From: Chloroflexota bacterium
GTDB taxonomy: Bacteria; Chloroflexota; UBA11872
Assembly: GCA_028874175.1 (NCBI GenBank)
Contig: JAPPLN010000113.1
Coordinates: forward strand, 44,059-108,058
Length of the DNA stretch: 64,000 bases
Direction of reading: 5' to 3'
Below the pieces are notes generated by a model. It was not told where the DNA came from. It ran no database searches and saw only the letters and a program-made list of their open reading frames with translations. Positions 49,188 through 58,300 of the stretch are shown here, in pieces. A program made the translations under genes and the position numbers. The stretch's first letter is position 1. Every line of letters begins with the position of its first letter.

Positions 49188-49516
49188 CTCAGGATGAAAG
49201 CCGAGTGGTGATTCCGCTCGTAGCGAAGCAGGCCGATGAACTGAAGCGGCTTTGCCGGCGCTACCGGGTCCAACAGCTTGACCTCTTCGGCTCGGCCAGT
49301 GTCCGCGGTCACCTCACAGAGGACAGCGACCTTGACTTTGTCGTGGAGTTCCAGCCGGAGGCCATGGGCGCTTATGCCGACGCGTACTTCGGCTTGCTGG
49401 AGTCTCTAGAGGAATTGTTCGGACGGCCCATAGATTTGATTATCGACTCGGCTATTAAGAACCCTTACTTCCGGGAAGCCGTTGATGAGAGCAGAACGCT
49501 GGTCTATGCGGCGTGA
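49172..49516 (+). CDS. MntA-like minimal nucleotidyltransferase antitoxin
   Basis: LDLFGSASVRGHLTEDSDLDFVVEF (GSxxxG...SDxD); overlaps HepT-like gene. Confidence 0.88.
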   Translation: MGGGVTQDESRVVIPLVAKQADELKRLCRRYRVQQLDLFGSASVRGHLTEDSDLDFVVEFQPEAMGAYADAYFGLLESLEELFGRPIDLIIDSAIKNPYFREAVDESRTLVYAA

Positions 49517-49847
49517 GACGCGGAAGTATCTGCACGACATCCAGCGTGCCGTTGGACAGCTACATGAATTCACCAACGACAAGACGTTCGGCGACTACAG
49601 CCGCGACGCCATGCGGCGTGCCCCGGTCGAGCGACAGTTCGAGATCATCGGCGAGGCCATGGCGCAACTGGCCAAAGTCGACGCACACGTGGCGGAGCGC
49701 ATCAGCGGTTACCAGCGCATCATTGCCTTCCGAAACCTCCTGATCCACGGCTACGACGATGTGGATGATCGGCTGGTTTGGAATGTGGTTGAGACCAGTC
49801 TTCCAACCCTTGCTCGCGAGATCGACGAGCTACTCGGCGGATCTTGA
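49482..49847 (+). CDS. HepT-like HEPN toxin (start 49482 or 49506)
   Basis: IIAFRNLLIHGYDDVDD (Rx4-6H motif); pair with MNT gene. Confidence 0.88.
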   Translation: MMRAERWSMRRETRKYLHDIQRAVGQLHEFTNDKTFGDYSRDAMRRAPVERQFEIIGEAMAQLAKVDAHVAERISGYQRIIAFRNLLIHGYDDVDDRLVWNVVETSLPTLAREIDELLGGS

Positions 49848-49939
49848 CCGCCGAGAGCCGAACCGAGCAGTCTCCGGCTGGCATTTCGGCGCCAAATCTG
49901 AGGGCGACGCGGACCTGAAAGACCGCAGGTAGAGCGAAC

Positions 49940-51706
49940 CTAAGTCAGGGGGACCTCGGCGGCGCTTTCGAGGCGCCAGCGGGCGCTGAGTTGCTGGCGG
50001 CGGACCATGTCGGCGTACCAGCCGCCGTGGGCCACGAGCTCGTCGTGGGAGCCAGCGGCGGCCACCCCGCCATCGCGCAGCACGATGATCCTGTCGGCGC
50101 GGCGGACGGTGGCCAGGCGGTGGGCGATGACGAGGGTCGTGCGGCGGAGGGTCAGGCGGTCGAGGGCTTCCTGAATCAGGGCTTCGGTTTCGGCGTCGAC
50201 CGCAGACGTGGCTTCGTCCAGGATCAGGATTGGGGAGTCCTTTAGGACGGCGCGGGCGATGGAGATGCGCTGTTGCTGGCCGCCGGAGAGGCGTACGCCG
50301 CGCTCGCCGACGCGGGAGTCGTAGCCATTGGGGAGGCGTTCGGCGAATTCGTCGACGTTGGCGGCGCGGGCGGCCTCCAGGATTTCTTCCTCGGTTGCGC
50401 CGGGGCGACCAAAGGCGATGTTGTCGCGGATGGTGCCGGCGAACAGGAAGACCTCTTGCAGGACCAGCGAGATGTTGGAGCGCAGCCAGGCCATCGGCAG
50501 GTCTCGGACGTCAATGCCGGCGACCCGCACCGCGCCGCTATCGACGTCGTAAAACCGCGGGACCAGGTGGGCGCAGGTGGACTTACCGACGCCGGTAGGG
50601 CCAACCACAGCGATGAGTTCGCCGGGCTCCGCGTTGAAGGACACGCCTTGCAAGACTGGTTCTTCCGGTTCGTAGCGGAATTCGACCTGGTCAAACTCGA
50701 CCGACCACTCGGGTGCTGACGGGGCCGTGGCATTCGGCTTGTCGCGAAGGTCGGTCTGGATTTCAAGCAACTCGAATACCCGTTCGGTGCTGGCCATGGC
50801 CTTTTGGATGTTTTCGCTGATGGCGGCCAGCTGGATGACGGGTTGGTAGATGAGGCCCAGGTAGACGACGAAGACGAATAGGTCGGCCACCGGCACCGTG
50901 CCGCGCAGGGTGAGATCGCCGCCGACCGCCACCACGAGGATGAGGCCGATGCCGGCGAGGAGTTCGATCATTCCGGCGGGAACCAGGGAGAAGAACTGTG
51001 CCTTCTGGATGTCGTCGCGGTAGCGCTGCCAGTTGCGCTCGACGATTCGGAGTTGGTCCCGCTCGCGGCCGAAGGCCTTGATGACGGCGTAGCCTGCGAT
51101 GCCCTCGGTGACCGTGGCGGTGACCCTGGCCACGGATTCCCGCACCACACGCCAGGAGCTTCGGATGTGCGGGAATAGGAACCGACCGGCCACGAGAATG
51201 ATGGGAATCGGCAAGAGCGCCAGCAGGGCCAGCTGCCAGTTGATGATGAACAGGGCAATCAGCATCGCGGCCGGCAATGCCATGGCGATGACGGTCTCGG
51301 GGATACCGTGGGCGACGAAGTCCTCGACCGTTTCCACGTCGCCCACAGAACGCGAAACCAACGAGCCCACGCGCCGGTCGGAGAAGAAGCGGTGGGGCAG
51401 CGTCTGGATGTGGCGGTAGAGGCTGACCATCATGGCCTGCTGCACGTTGTAGGCCGCCCAGTGGGACAGCAGACCGTAGGTGTAACGAGCGGCGGCGCGC
51501 ACCAGGTAGGCGCCCACCAGGGCCGCCACCACGACCAGCATGGCGTTCTCGGCGGTGGTGCCTTCGGCGTGCCAGATCAGGATCTGGCGGACCAGCAAGG
51601 GCGGGACCAACCCGCTGGCGGTGAAGAGCAAGCCAGCCGCGACCGTGCCGATAAGCATGCCGCGCTCGGGACGGGTGAAGCGTGACAGCTGCCGGAGAAA
51701 TCTCAC
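49940..51706 (-). CDS. ABC transporter, fused permease/ATPase (MsbA-like exporter)
   Basis: VVGPTGVGKSTCAHLVPRFYDVDSG, RLSGGQQQRISIARAVLKDSPILILDEATSAVD. Confidence 0.94.
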   Translation of the reverse strand: MRFLRQLSRFTRPERGMLIGTVAAGLLFTASGLVPPLLVRQILIWHAEGTTAENAMLVVVAALVGAYLVRAAARYTYGLLSHWAAYNVQQAMMVSLYRHIQTLPHRFFSDRRVGSLVSRSVGDVETVEDFVAHGIPETVIAMALPAAMLIALFIINWQLALLALLPIPIILVAGRFLFPHIRSSWRVVRESVARVTATVTEGIAGYAVIKAFGRERDQLRIVERNWQRYRDDIQKAQFFSLVPAGMIELLAGIGLILVVAVGGDLTLRGTVPVADLFVFVVYLGLIYQPVIQLAAISENIQKAMASTERVFELLEIQTDLRDKPNATAPSAPEWSVEFDQVEFRYEPEEPVLQGVSFNAEPGELIAVVGPTGVGKSTCAHLVPRFYDVDSGAVRVAGIDVRDLPMAWLRSNISLVLQEVFLFAGTIRDNIAFGRPGATEEEILEAARAANVDEFAERLPNGYDSRVGERGVRLSGGQQQRISIARAVLKDSPILILDEATSAVDAETEALIQEALDRLTLRRTTLVIAHRLATVRRADRIIVLRDGGVAAAGSHDELVAHGGWYADMVRRQQLSARWRLESAAEVPLT

Positions 51707-51768
51707 GCCCGAAGCCTAGCGAGGCGGGCTACGAGAGGCCAGCGGTGGCAGCGGTTGGCGAGTTCCGG

Positions 51769-52134
51769 TCAAGGGCCTCTCAGCCCGAACTCGTTTCCGT
51801 CGGGATCGCAGAAGATCGCGAACGTGCCCCAGGCCATGGACTGCGGTTCGCTGGAGAACTCAACCCCGGCGTCGCGCAGACGCACGTAGGCGGCCTGGCA
51901 ATCGGCGCACTCGAAAACGACCGAGGGTTTGCGCTCGGCCCAGTCCGGCATCATGGCCCTTGGGTAGATCACCAGGCGCGAGCCGGCCCCCGGCGGCGCC
52001 ACCTCCAGCCACTCGCCCACGCGGCCCATCGATTCGCGCCGTCTCAGATCGAATCCCACCTGGTCCACCCAGAAGCGCAGGGCGACCTCCTGGTCGTCGA
52101 CGTAAATCCCGACGGTAGCTATCCGTTCGATCAC
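51769..52134 (-). CDS. VOC family protein
   Basis: IATVGIYVDDQEVALRFWVDQVGF...FCDPDGNEFGL. Confidence 0.9.
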   Translation of the reverse strand: MIERIATVGIYVDDQEVALRFWVDQVGFDLRRRESMGRVGEWLEVAPPGAGSRLVIYPRAMMPDWAERKPSVVFECADCQAAYVRLRDAGVEFSSEPQSMAWGTFAIFCDPDGNEFGLRGP

Positions 52135-52199
52135 CTTGTTCCCTCCAGGGCGCGGGCCGACGCTCCGTGCCGGCCCCCAGCATCCGCCAGCGAAGTCAA

Positions 52200-52215
52200 T
52201 GTTTCACGTGAAACA
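52200..52215. promoter_or_regulatory. parS-like ParB-binding site TGTTTCACGTGAAACA
   Basis: Perfect 16-bp palindrome equal to consensus chromosomal parS; intergenic. Confidence 0.85.
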
Positions 52216-52355
52216 TCCACTTGCCGCCACGCGTTCACGAACCCAGTGTTCGCAAGCCTCTTGGGAACGGCATCCAGGCCAACGCCGCTATCCGCAGGCG
52301 ACGGCCCGAGTACGTGAGAATGACAGGCTTTGAATCTGAAGCTACCGGGAAACGC

Positions 52356-52685
52356 ATGGCCTACGACGAGGGACTGGCGCAGCGGATACACGAGGTGCTG
52401 GCGGGCGACGCCGGGCTGACGGAACGGCGGATGTTCGGCGGGGTTGCTTTCATGCTGCACGGGAATATGGCAGTCGGCATTTCCGGCGATGAGCTGATGG
52501 TGCGAGTAGGGCCGGAGGCCTATGACGAGGCGTTGACGCAGCCGCATGCGCGGGTCTTCGACATGACCGGCCGGGTCATGCGGGGCTGGGTGGTGGTGGA
52601 GGCGGACGGCGTAGCGGACGATGCGGCGCTGAATGCCTGGGTTCAGAAGGGCGCCGAATTCGCGCGGTCGTTGCCGGCGAAGTAG
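52356..52685 (+). CDS. TfoX/Sxy N-terminal domain protein (start may be upstream at 52321)
   Basis: MAYDEGLAQRIHEVL...TERRMFGGVAFMLHGNMAVGI. Confidence 0.88.
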   Translation: MAYDEGLAQRIHEVLAGDAGLTERRMFGGVAFMLHGNMAVGISGDELMVRVGPEAYDEALTQPHARVFDMTGRVMRGWVVVEADGVADDAALNAWVQKGAEFARSLPAK

Positions 52686-53276
52686 CGCCGGCGTGTACCT
52701 TTGGTTCGAGACCGCCGAGTACCGTTCGGCCTGGTCCACCGTAATTCGCAGCGCGTCCCGAGGGCGGATCGTGGCGCCGCCTCTTGACCCACGAGGTTGG
52801 ATTGGAGACTCCCTGTGAAGTACACCCGCGAGGTCGTGATTGACCTGCCGCGCGATCGCGTGATCGAGCTATTCGACAACGCTGACAACCTGACGAAGTG
52901 GCAGGAAGGTTTGCAAGCGTTCGAGCACGTCAGCGGCGAGCCGGGAGAGTCCGGCGCCAAGTCGCGCCTGGTGTATGACCACCGAGGTCGCAGTTTCGAG
53001 CTGATCGAGACGATCACGGAGCGCAATCTGCCTGATGACTTCTCGGCCATCTACGAGACCGAAGGCGTCTGGAACCTGATGAAGAACCGGTTTGAGGAAG
53101 ACGGACCGGACCGCACGCGCTGGATTGCCGAGTCGAATTTTCGCCCCCAGGGGCTCAAGATGAAGCTGATGGCGATCATTCTGCGACCGCTGTTCACCGC
53201 AAGGACTAAGAAGACCCTGAACGACTTCAAGGCATTTGCCGAAGGCGAGGGTCGCGGGGACGAGCGTTCGACCGAA
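52683..53276. repeat. Tandem duplication unit 1 (132-nt leader + SRPBCC gene)
   Basis: Leader TAGCGCCGGCGTGTACCTTTGGTTCGAG..CGCCGAG matches unit 2; GTG start 132 nt into the unit in both copies. Confidence 0.85.
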
Positions 53277-53279
53277 TAG
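52815..53279 (+). CDS. SRPBCC/START-like family protein, copy 1 (GTG start)
   Basis: VKYTREVVIDLPRDRVIELFDNADNLTKWQEGLQAFEHVSGEPGESG. Confidence 0.85.
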   Translation: MKYTREVVIDLPRDRVIELFDNADNLTKWQEGLQAFEHVSGEPGESGAKSRLVYDHRGRSFELIETITERNLPDDFSAIYETEGVWNLMKNRFEEDGPDRTRWIAESNFRPQGLKMKLMAIILRPLFTARTKKTLNDFKAFAEGEGRGDERSTE

Positions 53280-53858
53280 CGCTAGCGTGTACCTTGGGTT
53301 CAAGCACGCCGAGTGTTTTTCGGCCTGGTCCGCAGTGATGTGCGGCGCGTCCGGAGGACGGATCGTCGCGTTGCTTAGCGACCCTTCTGGTTGGAGTGGA
53401 GGCTCCCTGTGAAATACACCCGTGACGTCGTCATCGACTTGCCGCGCGATCGTGTGATCGAGCTATTCATGGACCGGGACAACATGCCGAAGTGGCAGAC
53501 GGGCCTGAAGAGTTTTGAACACGTCAGCGGCGAGCCCGGGCAAGCCGGGGAGACCTCCCGGCTGGTGTACGAGCACCGCGGCCAGGACGTCGAGATGATC
53601 GAAACGGTCACGTCGCAAAGCCTGCCGGACGCATTAGCGGGCACCTATGAGACCGAAGGCGTATGGAACTACATCAACAACCGGTTCGTGGAAGAGGGAC
53701 CGGACCGCACGCGCTGGATTGCGGAGACGGAGTTCCGCTTCTCGGACTGGAAGATGTTGGTGATGTCCATCGTCATGCGGTTTGCATTCACGGGGCAGAC
53801 CAAGAAGGCGCTGCGCGATTTCAAGGCGTTTGCCGAGGGCGAAGGGCGCGGGGAGTAG
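53277..53858. repeat. Tandem duplication unit 2
   Basis: Leader TAGCGCTAGCGTGTACCTTGGGTTCAAG..CGCCGAG. Confidence 0.85.
53409..53858 (+). CDS. SRPBCC/START-like family protein, copy 2 (GTG start)
   Basis: VKYTRDVVIDLPRDRVIELFMDRDNMPKWQTGLKSFEHVSGEPGQAG. Confidence 0.85.
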   Translation: MKYTRDVVIDLPRDRVIELFMDRDNMPKWQTGLKSFEHVSGEPGQAGETSRLVYEHRGQDVEMIETVTSQSLPDALAGTYETEGVWNYINNRFVEEGPDRTRWIAETEFRFSDWKMLVMSIVMRFAFTGQTKKALRDFKAFAEGEGRGE

Positions 53859-53891
53859 CGGCCAGCTCGATCTGCAGCGGGCCAACGCAGC

Positions 53892-54030
53892 AGGGACGTC
53901 TCGGACCCGGAGGGCGTCACGCTGGTGCATAACGTGCATGTCTGGACGATTGTCTCCGGGAACGAGGCGCTCACCGCGCACGTGATACCGGACCCAGGAT
54001 TCCTCTGCGATCTCAGCCTGCTGGTGAGCC
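53892..54030 (+). pseudogene. Fragment of a CzcD-like CDF transporter C-terminal domain
   Basis: RDVSDPEGVTLVHNVHVWTIVSGNEALTAHVIPD resembles CzcD ...GVxxVHDLHVWTLTSGxxALSAHV; no TM part present. Confidence 0.65.
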
Positions 54031-54118
54031 GTGGGCCTCAGTTCCTGCGCCGGTTGCAGCGCGTGCGTTTGGAAATGCGGCACGCCGTCGGATTGATGGT
54101 TAACGGACCGCGCGGGCG

Positions 54119-55117
54119 TTAGTGGCGGTGGAGTGACAGCCCATCATGTTCATGGGCGGATGTTTGATCGTTGGCGGTGCCTGCTTGATCGGCGGGGTCG
54201 ACATGAATGACTGCCTCGCCCAGGTAAGGGATGGCGTGGGTGAGCGCATGGGAGACGCGCTGCTCCAGCTCGTGTGCCTGCTTGAGCGAAAGGTCACCGT
54301 TTGCCGTGAGATGCACTTCCGCGTGCAGGCGGTGGCCAATCCAGCGTGCCCGTGACGAGGTAACAGCTCGGACGCCTTGTACGTGCAGGGCCTCGTGCTC
54401 CAGATTGTCAAGGATCTCCGGGTCGACTCCGTCGAGCATGCGCCCAAATACGGTCTTGGCGGAGTCGTACACGATCTTTGCGATGAGTACGCTGATGCCC
54501 AGCCCCACGATGGGGTCGGCTATCGGGAAGCCTGACCAGATCGCGATGGCGCCGGCGACGACGGCGAGGCTGGCCAGACCATCCGTCCGGGCGTGATATC
54601 CGTCGGCCACCAGCGCGGCGCTGTTGATTTCGCGCCCGACGCGGATGCGGAACAGCGCGACGGCCTCGTTACCGATAAAGCCTATGGCCCCGGCCGCGGC
54701 GACCGCCCACACCAGTTGAACGTCTCGCGGGTTGAGCAACCGATCGACGGACTGGTAGGCGGCCACGATTGCGCTGGACAGGATCACGAGAACGATGGTT
54801 GCTCCAGCGAGGTCCTCGACCCTGCCGAAGCCATAGCCGAACCGCCGCGTTGCTGTGCGGCGTGCAAACAGGAAGGCAATCCACAAGGGGACGGCCGTCA
54901 TCGCATCGCCTACGTTGTGGATGGTGTCGGCCAGCAACGCCACGCTTCCGGAAACGGCGAAGACGGCCGCCTGGAGCACTGCGGTAATCCCCAGTCCCAC
55001 GAATGACCACTTGATGGCCCAGATGCCACGGCTGGTCGTCGCAATGGTCGGGTCGACTGCGCCGTGGGTGTGGGCGTGCTTCTCGTCCTCTCCGTGATGG
55101 CGGTGATGGTGCTGCAT
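54119..55117 (-). CDS. Cation diffusion facilitator family transporter
   Basis: His-rich N-terminus; SGSVALLADTIHNVGDAMTAVPLWIAF; DGYHARTDGLASLAVV. Confidence 0.92.
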   Translation of the reverse strand: MQHHHRHHGEDEKHAHTHGAVDPTIATTSRGIWAIKWSFVGLGITAVLQAAVFAVSGSVALLADTIHNVGDAMTAVPLWIAFLFARRTATRRFGYGFGRVEDLAGATIVLVILSSAIVAAYQSVDRLLNPRDVQLVWAVAAAGAIGFIGNEAVALFRIRVGREINSAALVADGYHARTDGLASLAVVAGAIAIWSGFPIADPIVGLGISVLIAKIVYDSAKTVFGRMLDGVDPEILDNLEHEALHVQGVRAVTSSRARWIGHRLHAEVHLTANGDLSLKQAHELEQRVSHALTHAIPYLGEAVIHVDPADQAGTANDQTSAHEHDGLSLHRH

Positions 55118-55365
55118 AGCGCTGAATTTAGCCTGAATCCGGAGCTCGTAGCTAACAGGAGGGGTTCGCGCCGCGCGCTGCGTGACAGCAGGATAGACCC
55201 ACGTCTAGCACGCAAGTCTCGCCGGGCGGCCACGAGGCGGATGCCATCCGAGCACCGTGGTCAGGACGTTTGAATGACGGAGACGGTGCTATCGCGGAAC
55301 CTGCCCGGCGAGCTGGCGGGTCGCGGCCAGCTTGACGTCAGACGTGCAGCCACGGGCTGCGACGT

Positions 55366-57219
55366 TTATTCCTCGTGGCCGGCGGTTGACTCCAGTTCGA
55401 GGGTGTAGGGCAACGCGCCGACGGGGAGGGGTTCGGGCCGTTCCGTCACCAGATCCTCCAGATCGGCTTCGGAGGCGTTCAAGCCCAAGTAGTCCAACGT
55501 GTCGGCGTACGGCAGGCCCTGGTCGGGGTCCCAGCCGCGGTCGTGGTAGTAGCCCTGGACGTAGGTGCGGACTTCCTCGCGCGGCAAACGGTAGTCGCTG
55601 AGGGGTCCCTGACGGATGGGCTGGTGCAGGCGCTCGGGCAGGCGGTCATCCTGGGCGGTCATGCCTTCGCGCAGGTTGAAGAGCCGCGCCATGGTGAGGC
55701 CGCGTTCGAAGGTTTCGTGCAGTTCCTCGGGGGTCATGTCCCACCCGGTGACGGCGTTGAGGAGTTCCAGCGCCTTGGTGTCGTCGTAGTCCAGGAACTG
55801 GCAGAGGCCGACGGTGTTGCGGACGGAGGTTCGCTTGAGGCCGGCGCCGGTGTGATCGCCGCCGGTGGGGGTGATGGGGTAGTTGTCGCGCATGTCCTTC
55901 ATGGCGCGCGGGTCGTGCATGGCGACTTCCAGGCCCTTGACGTGGACGACGTAGTCCTCGGCATCGCCGCCGATGGTGCGGGCGGCACGGAGGGCGCCTT
56001 CGGCCAGCAGGTCGCCGATACCGTCGCGGTAGGCGATCTTCTCGATGAGATCCAGCAGGTCCTGGGCCGAGCCGAACTGGAGAGACTGGCCGTCTTCGTT
56101 GAAGTCGCGCAGGCGGCCCATTTCGTGCATTTCCATGGCCCAAGCGATGGTGGCGCCGGCGGAGATGCTGTCCATGCCCAGGTAGTTGAGCATCTCGTTG
56201 CCCTTGCAGACGGCCATGATGTCGGTGACGCCGGTGTTGGTCCCGATGGCGGCCAGCGTTTCGTACTCGGGGCCACCGTACTTGGGCCGGACCTTGACTT
56301 TGGGCGCGTCGATCTTCACGCGCTTCTTGCAACGCACGGAGCAGGCGAAGCAGCGGTCCATGTGGTCGATGACCTGGTCGCGCATGGCGATGGCGTCGAT
56401 GTTGCCGGCCCCGTCCAGCTGCCCATCGCGGAAGTTATGGACGATGAGATGGCCTTCAAGCTGCTTGGCGCGGACCGTGGCGCCAGTGCCCCAGGTGTGC
56501 AGCCGGTAGTGCGTACCGCCTTCGCCGAGCGTTTCGCGGGCGACCCACCGGGCGGTGTCCTTGACCGGATCGCGGTCGGCCACCTGCACCCGACGGCTAC
56601 CGCGAACGGCAATGGCCTTGAGGTTCTTGGAGCCCATGACCGCGCCGAGCCCGGTGCGGCCGGCAACCTCGTTCAGGTCGTTGACGATGCAGGCGTAGCG
56701 GACGAGGTTCTCGCCGGCGGGACCGATCTGGGTGACGCGGATCTGCTGGTCGCCCAGCTCCTCGCGGATGGCAGTCTCGACGGGGCCGGTGATCTTGCCC
56801 CAGAGGTGGGTGGCGTCGCGGAATTCGACCTGGTCGTCCTTGATCCAGAGGTAGACGGGCTCGGACGCGCGGCCCTGGATGACGATGCCGTCCCAGCCGG
56901 CCTGCTTGAGCTCGGACCCCCAGTAGCCGCCGGCTTCGGACTCGCCGAAGAGTCCGGTGAGCGGCGACTTGGCGCCCACGCTGTGGCGGCCGGCGCCAGG
57001 CAGGGCCACGCCGGTGGTGGGTCCCATGGCGAAGACCAGGCGGTTGACGGGATCGAATGCGTCAGCGCCGCGCGGCGTCTCCGTAAGCAGGTAGTGGGCG
57101 ATGAGGTTGCGGCCGCCGAGGTGCTTGCGGAAGAAGGCGTCGCCGGGCTGTTCGGTCCAGCAGCGGCGCTCGGTCAGGTCCACGCGCAGGATTCGGTTCT
57201 GGATCGCGGTTGGCGCCAT
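55366..57219 (-). CDS. Aldehyde ferredoxin oxidoreductase (tungsten AOR family)
   Basis: ILRVDLTERRCW...HLGGRNLIAHYLL...GAGRHSVGAKSPLTGLFGESEAGGYWG...ACSVRCKKRVK. Confidence 0.93.
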   Translation of the reverse strand: MAPTAIQNRILRVDLTERRCWTEQPGDAFFRKHLGGRNLIAHYLLTETPRGADAFDPVNRLVFAMGPTTGVALPGAGRHSVGAKSPLTGLFGESEAGGYWGSELKQAGWDGIVIQGRASEPVYLWIKDDQVEFRDATHLWGKITGPVETAIREELGDQQIRVTQIGPAGENLVRYACIVNDLNEVAGRTGLGAVMGSKNLKAIAVRGSRRVQVADRDPVKDTARWVARETLGEGGTHYRLHTWGTGATVRAKQLEGHLIVHNFRDGQLDGAGNIDAIAMRDQVIDHMDRCFACSVRCKKRVKIDAPKVKVRPKYGGPEYETLAAIGTNTGVTDIMAVCKGNEMLNYLGMDSISAGATIAWAMEMHEMGRLRDFNEDGQSLQFGSAQDLLDLIEKIAYRDGIGDLLAEGALRAARTIGGDAEDYVVHVKGLEVAMHDPRAMKDMRDNYPITPTGGDHTGAGLKRTSVRNTVGLCQFLDYDDTKALELLNAVTGWDMTPEELHETFERGLTMARLFNLREGMTAQDDRLPERLHQPIRQGPLSDYRLPREEVRTYVQGYYHDRGWDPDQGLPYADTLDYLGLNASEADLEDLVTERPEPLPVGALPYTLELESTAGHEE

Positions 57220-57515
57220 CAGCTCGCTCCCATTCCGCCGGACATCGGAACCAGGACCTCCAGCGTATCGCCGTCGCGCAGTTTCGTCTCGCGCGAGGCC
57301 AGCACGTCGTTGACGCCGAGGGTCAGGCGGCGTGATTCATCAAGGCCGTGGGCATCGAGCAGATCGCCGACGGTTGAGCCGGCGGGGGCTTCTACGACCC
57401 GGACACGGCCTTCGCCGGGGAAGAAGCGGGCGAGGTCGGCGTAGGGCCGGACGCGGATGCGGATGGAACAGTTCTGGGCCATTTCTGAGTCTCTCGAACT
57501 CTCCTGCGGGATCAT
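57219..57515 (-). CDS. MoaD/ThiS-like sulfur carrier protein (likely start about 57482)
   Basis: RVRPYADLARFFPGEGRV...LLDAHGL...RDGDTLEVLVPMSGGMGAS; ATGA overlap with AOR gene. Confidence 0.85.
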   Translation of the reverse strand: MIPQESSRDSEMAQNCSIRIRVRPYADLARFFPGEGRVRVVEAPAGSTVGDLLDAHGLDESRRLTLGVNDVLASRETKLRDGDTLEVLVPMSGGMGAS

Positions 57516-57588
57516 TGACGTGCAGCCAACGGAAGTCAGCCGCCGGCACCAGCACTACGGTGCCTGGAACGACGGCTTGCCGCATGCC

Positions 57589-57620
57589 CTGATATCATTT
57601 TGGCAGTGAACTGATATCAT
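57589..57620. promoter_or_regulatory. Candidate TA operator: two CTGATATCAT sites 22 bp apart
   Basis: Identical palindromic sites at 57589-57598 and 57611-57620 immediately upstream of antitoxin start. Confidence 0.65.
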
Positions 57621-57630
57621 AGGTTGGAGC

Positions 57631-57879
57631 ATGGCCATGCCGCAGGTGGCAGTGCGCGGGCTCCCCGAGGACGTGCATCGGAAACTCAAGGAAGCTGCTC
57701 GCCGAAACCACAGAAGTCTCAATGGCGAAATCGTGACGAGGTTAACGGCCTCCGTGAATTCGAACCAGATCGACCCTCAGGCGCTGCTCGATCAGATTCA
57801 GAGGCGGTACGAACGAATCGGGCCTATCCATCTCAGTGCCAGCGAAATACGGGAGCTTCGAGACGCCGGTCGACGATGA
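57631..57879 (+). CDS. FitA-like ribbon-helix-helix antitoxin
   Basis: PQVAVRGLPEDVHRKLKEAARRNHRSLNGEIVTRL. Confidence 0.9.
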   Translation: MAMPQVAVRGLPEDVHRKLKEAARRNHRSLNGEIVTRLTASVNSNQIDPQALLDQIQRRYERIGPIHLSASEIRELRDAGRR

Positions 57880-58286
57880 TCGTCGTCGACACCAATGTCA
57901 TGGTCATGCTGGTCGTTGGAGGACCGGGCGGAGCCGAGGCGGCACGTCTGTATGGCCGAGACAACGAGTGGGTAGCGCCGCCGATTCTGATAAGCGAACT
58001 TCGCAACGTACTAATCGGATCAGTCCGCCGCGGTGCGATACCACGCCACGAGGCAGTCTCGATGGTCGACCACGCCTCGCTCGTGCTCGGCGACCGCGTA
58101 TTCGACGCGTCGCACTCCGACGTGCTCGACGTCGCACTGAACTGCGGGCTGACCGCCTATGACGCCGAGTTTGTCGTCCTGGCCCGCCGGCTCGGCGTTT
58201 CCCTGGCGACTTCGGATCGCGAGATATTGCGAAATGCCTCGGACGTAGCCGCACGGTTGTCGACGTTGGTGAACGGACAGGCGTAG
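57876..58286 (+). CDS. PIN-domain toxin (VapC/FitB-like)
   Basis: MIVVDTNVMVMLVV...LTAYDAEFVVLARRLGVSLATSDREIL; ATGA overlap with antitoxin. Confidence 0.9.
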   Translation: MIVVDTNVMVMLVVGGPGGAEAARLYGRDNEWVAPPILISELRNVLIGSVRRGAIPRHEAVSMVDHASLVLGDRVFDASHSDVLDVALNCGLTAYDAEFVVLARRLGVSLATSDREILRNASDVAARLSTLVNGQA

Positions 58287-58300
58287 AGGGGCCGCAAGCG

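Noticed and set aside
55543-57444. 633-aa ORF antisense to the AOR gene
   Set aside because: Shadow ORF; V/A/G/D-rich translation without motifs, AOR clearly real.
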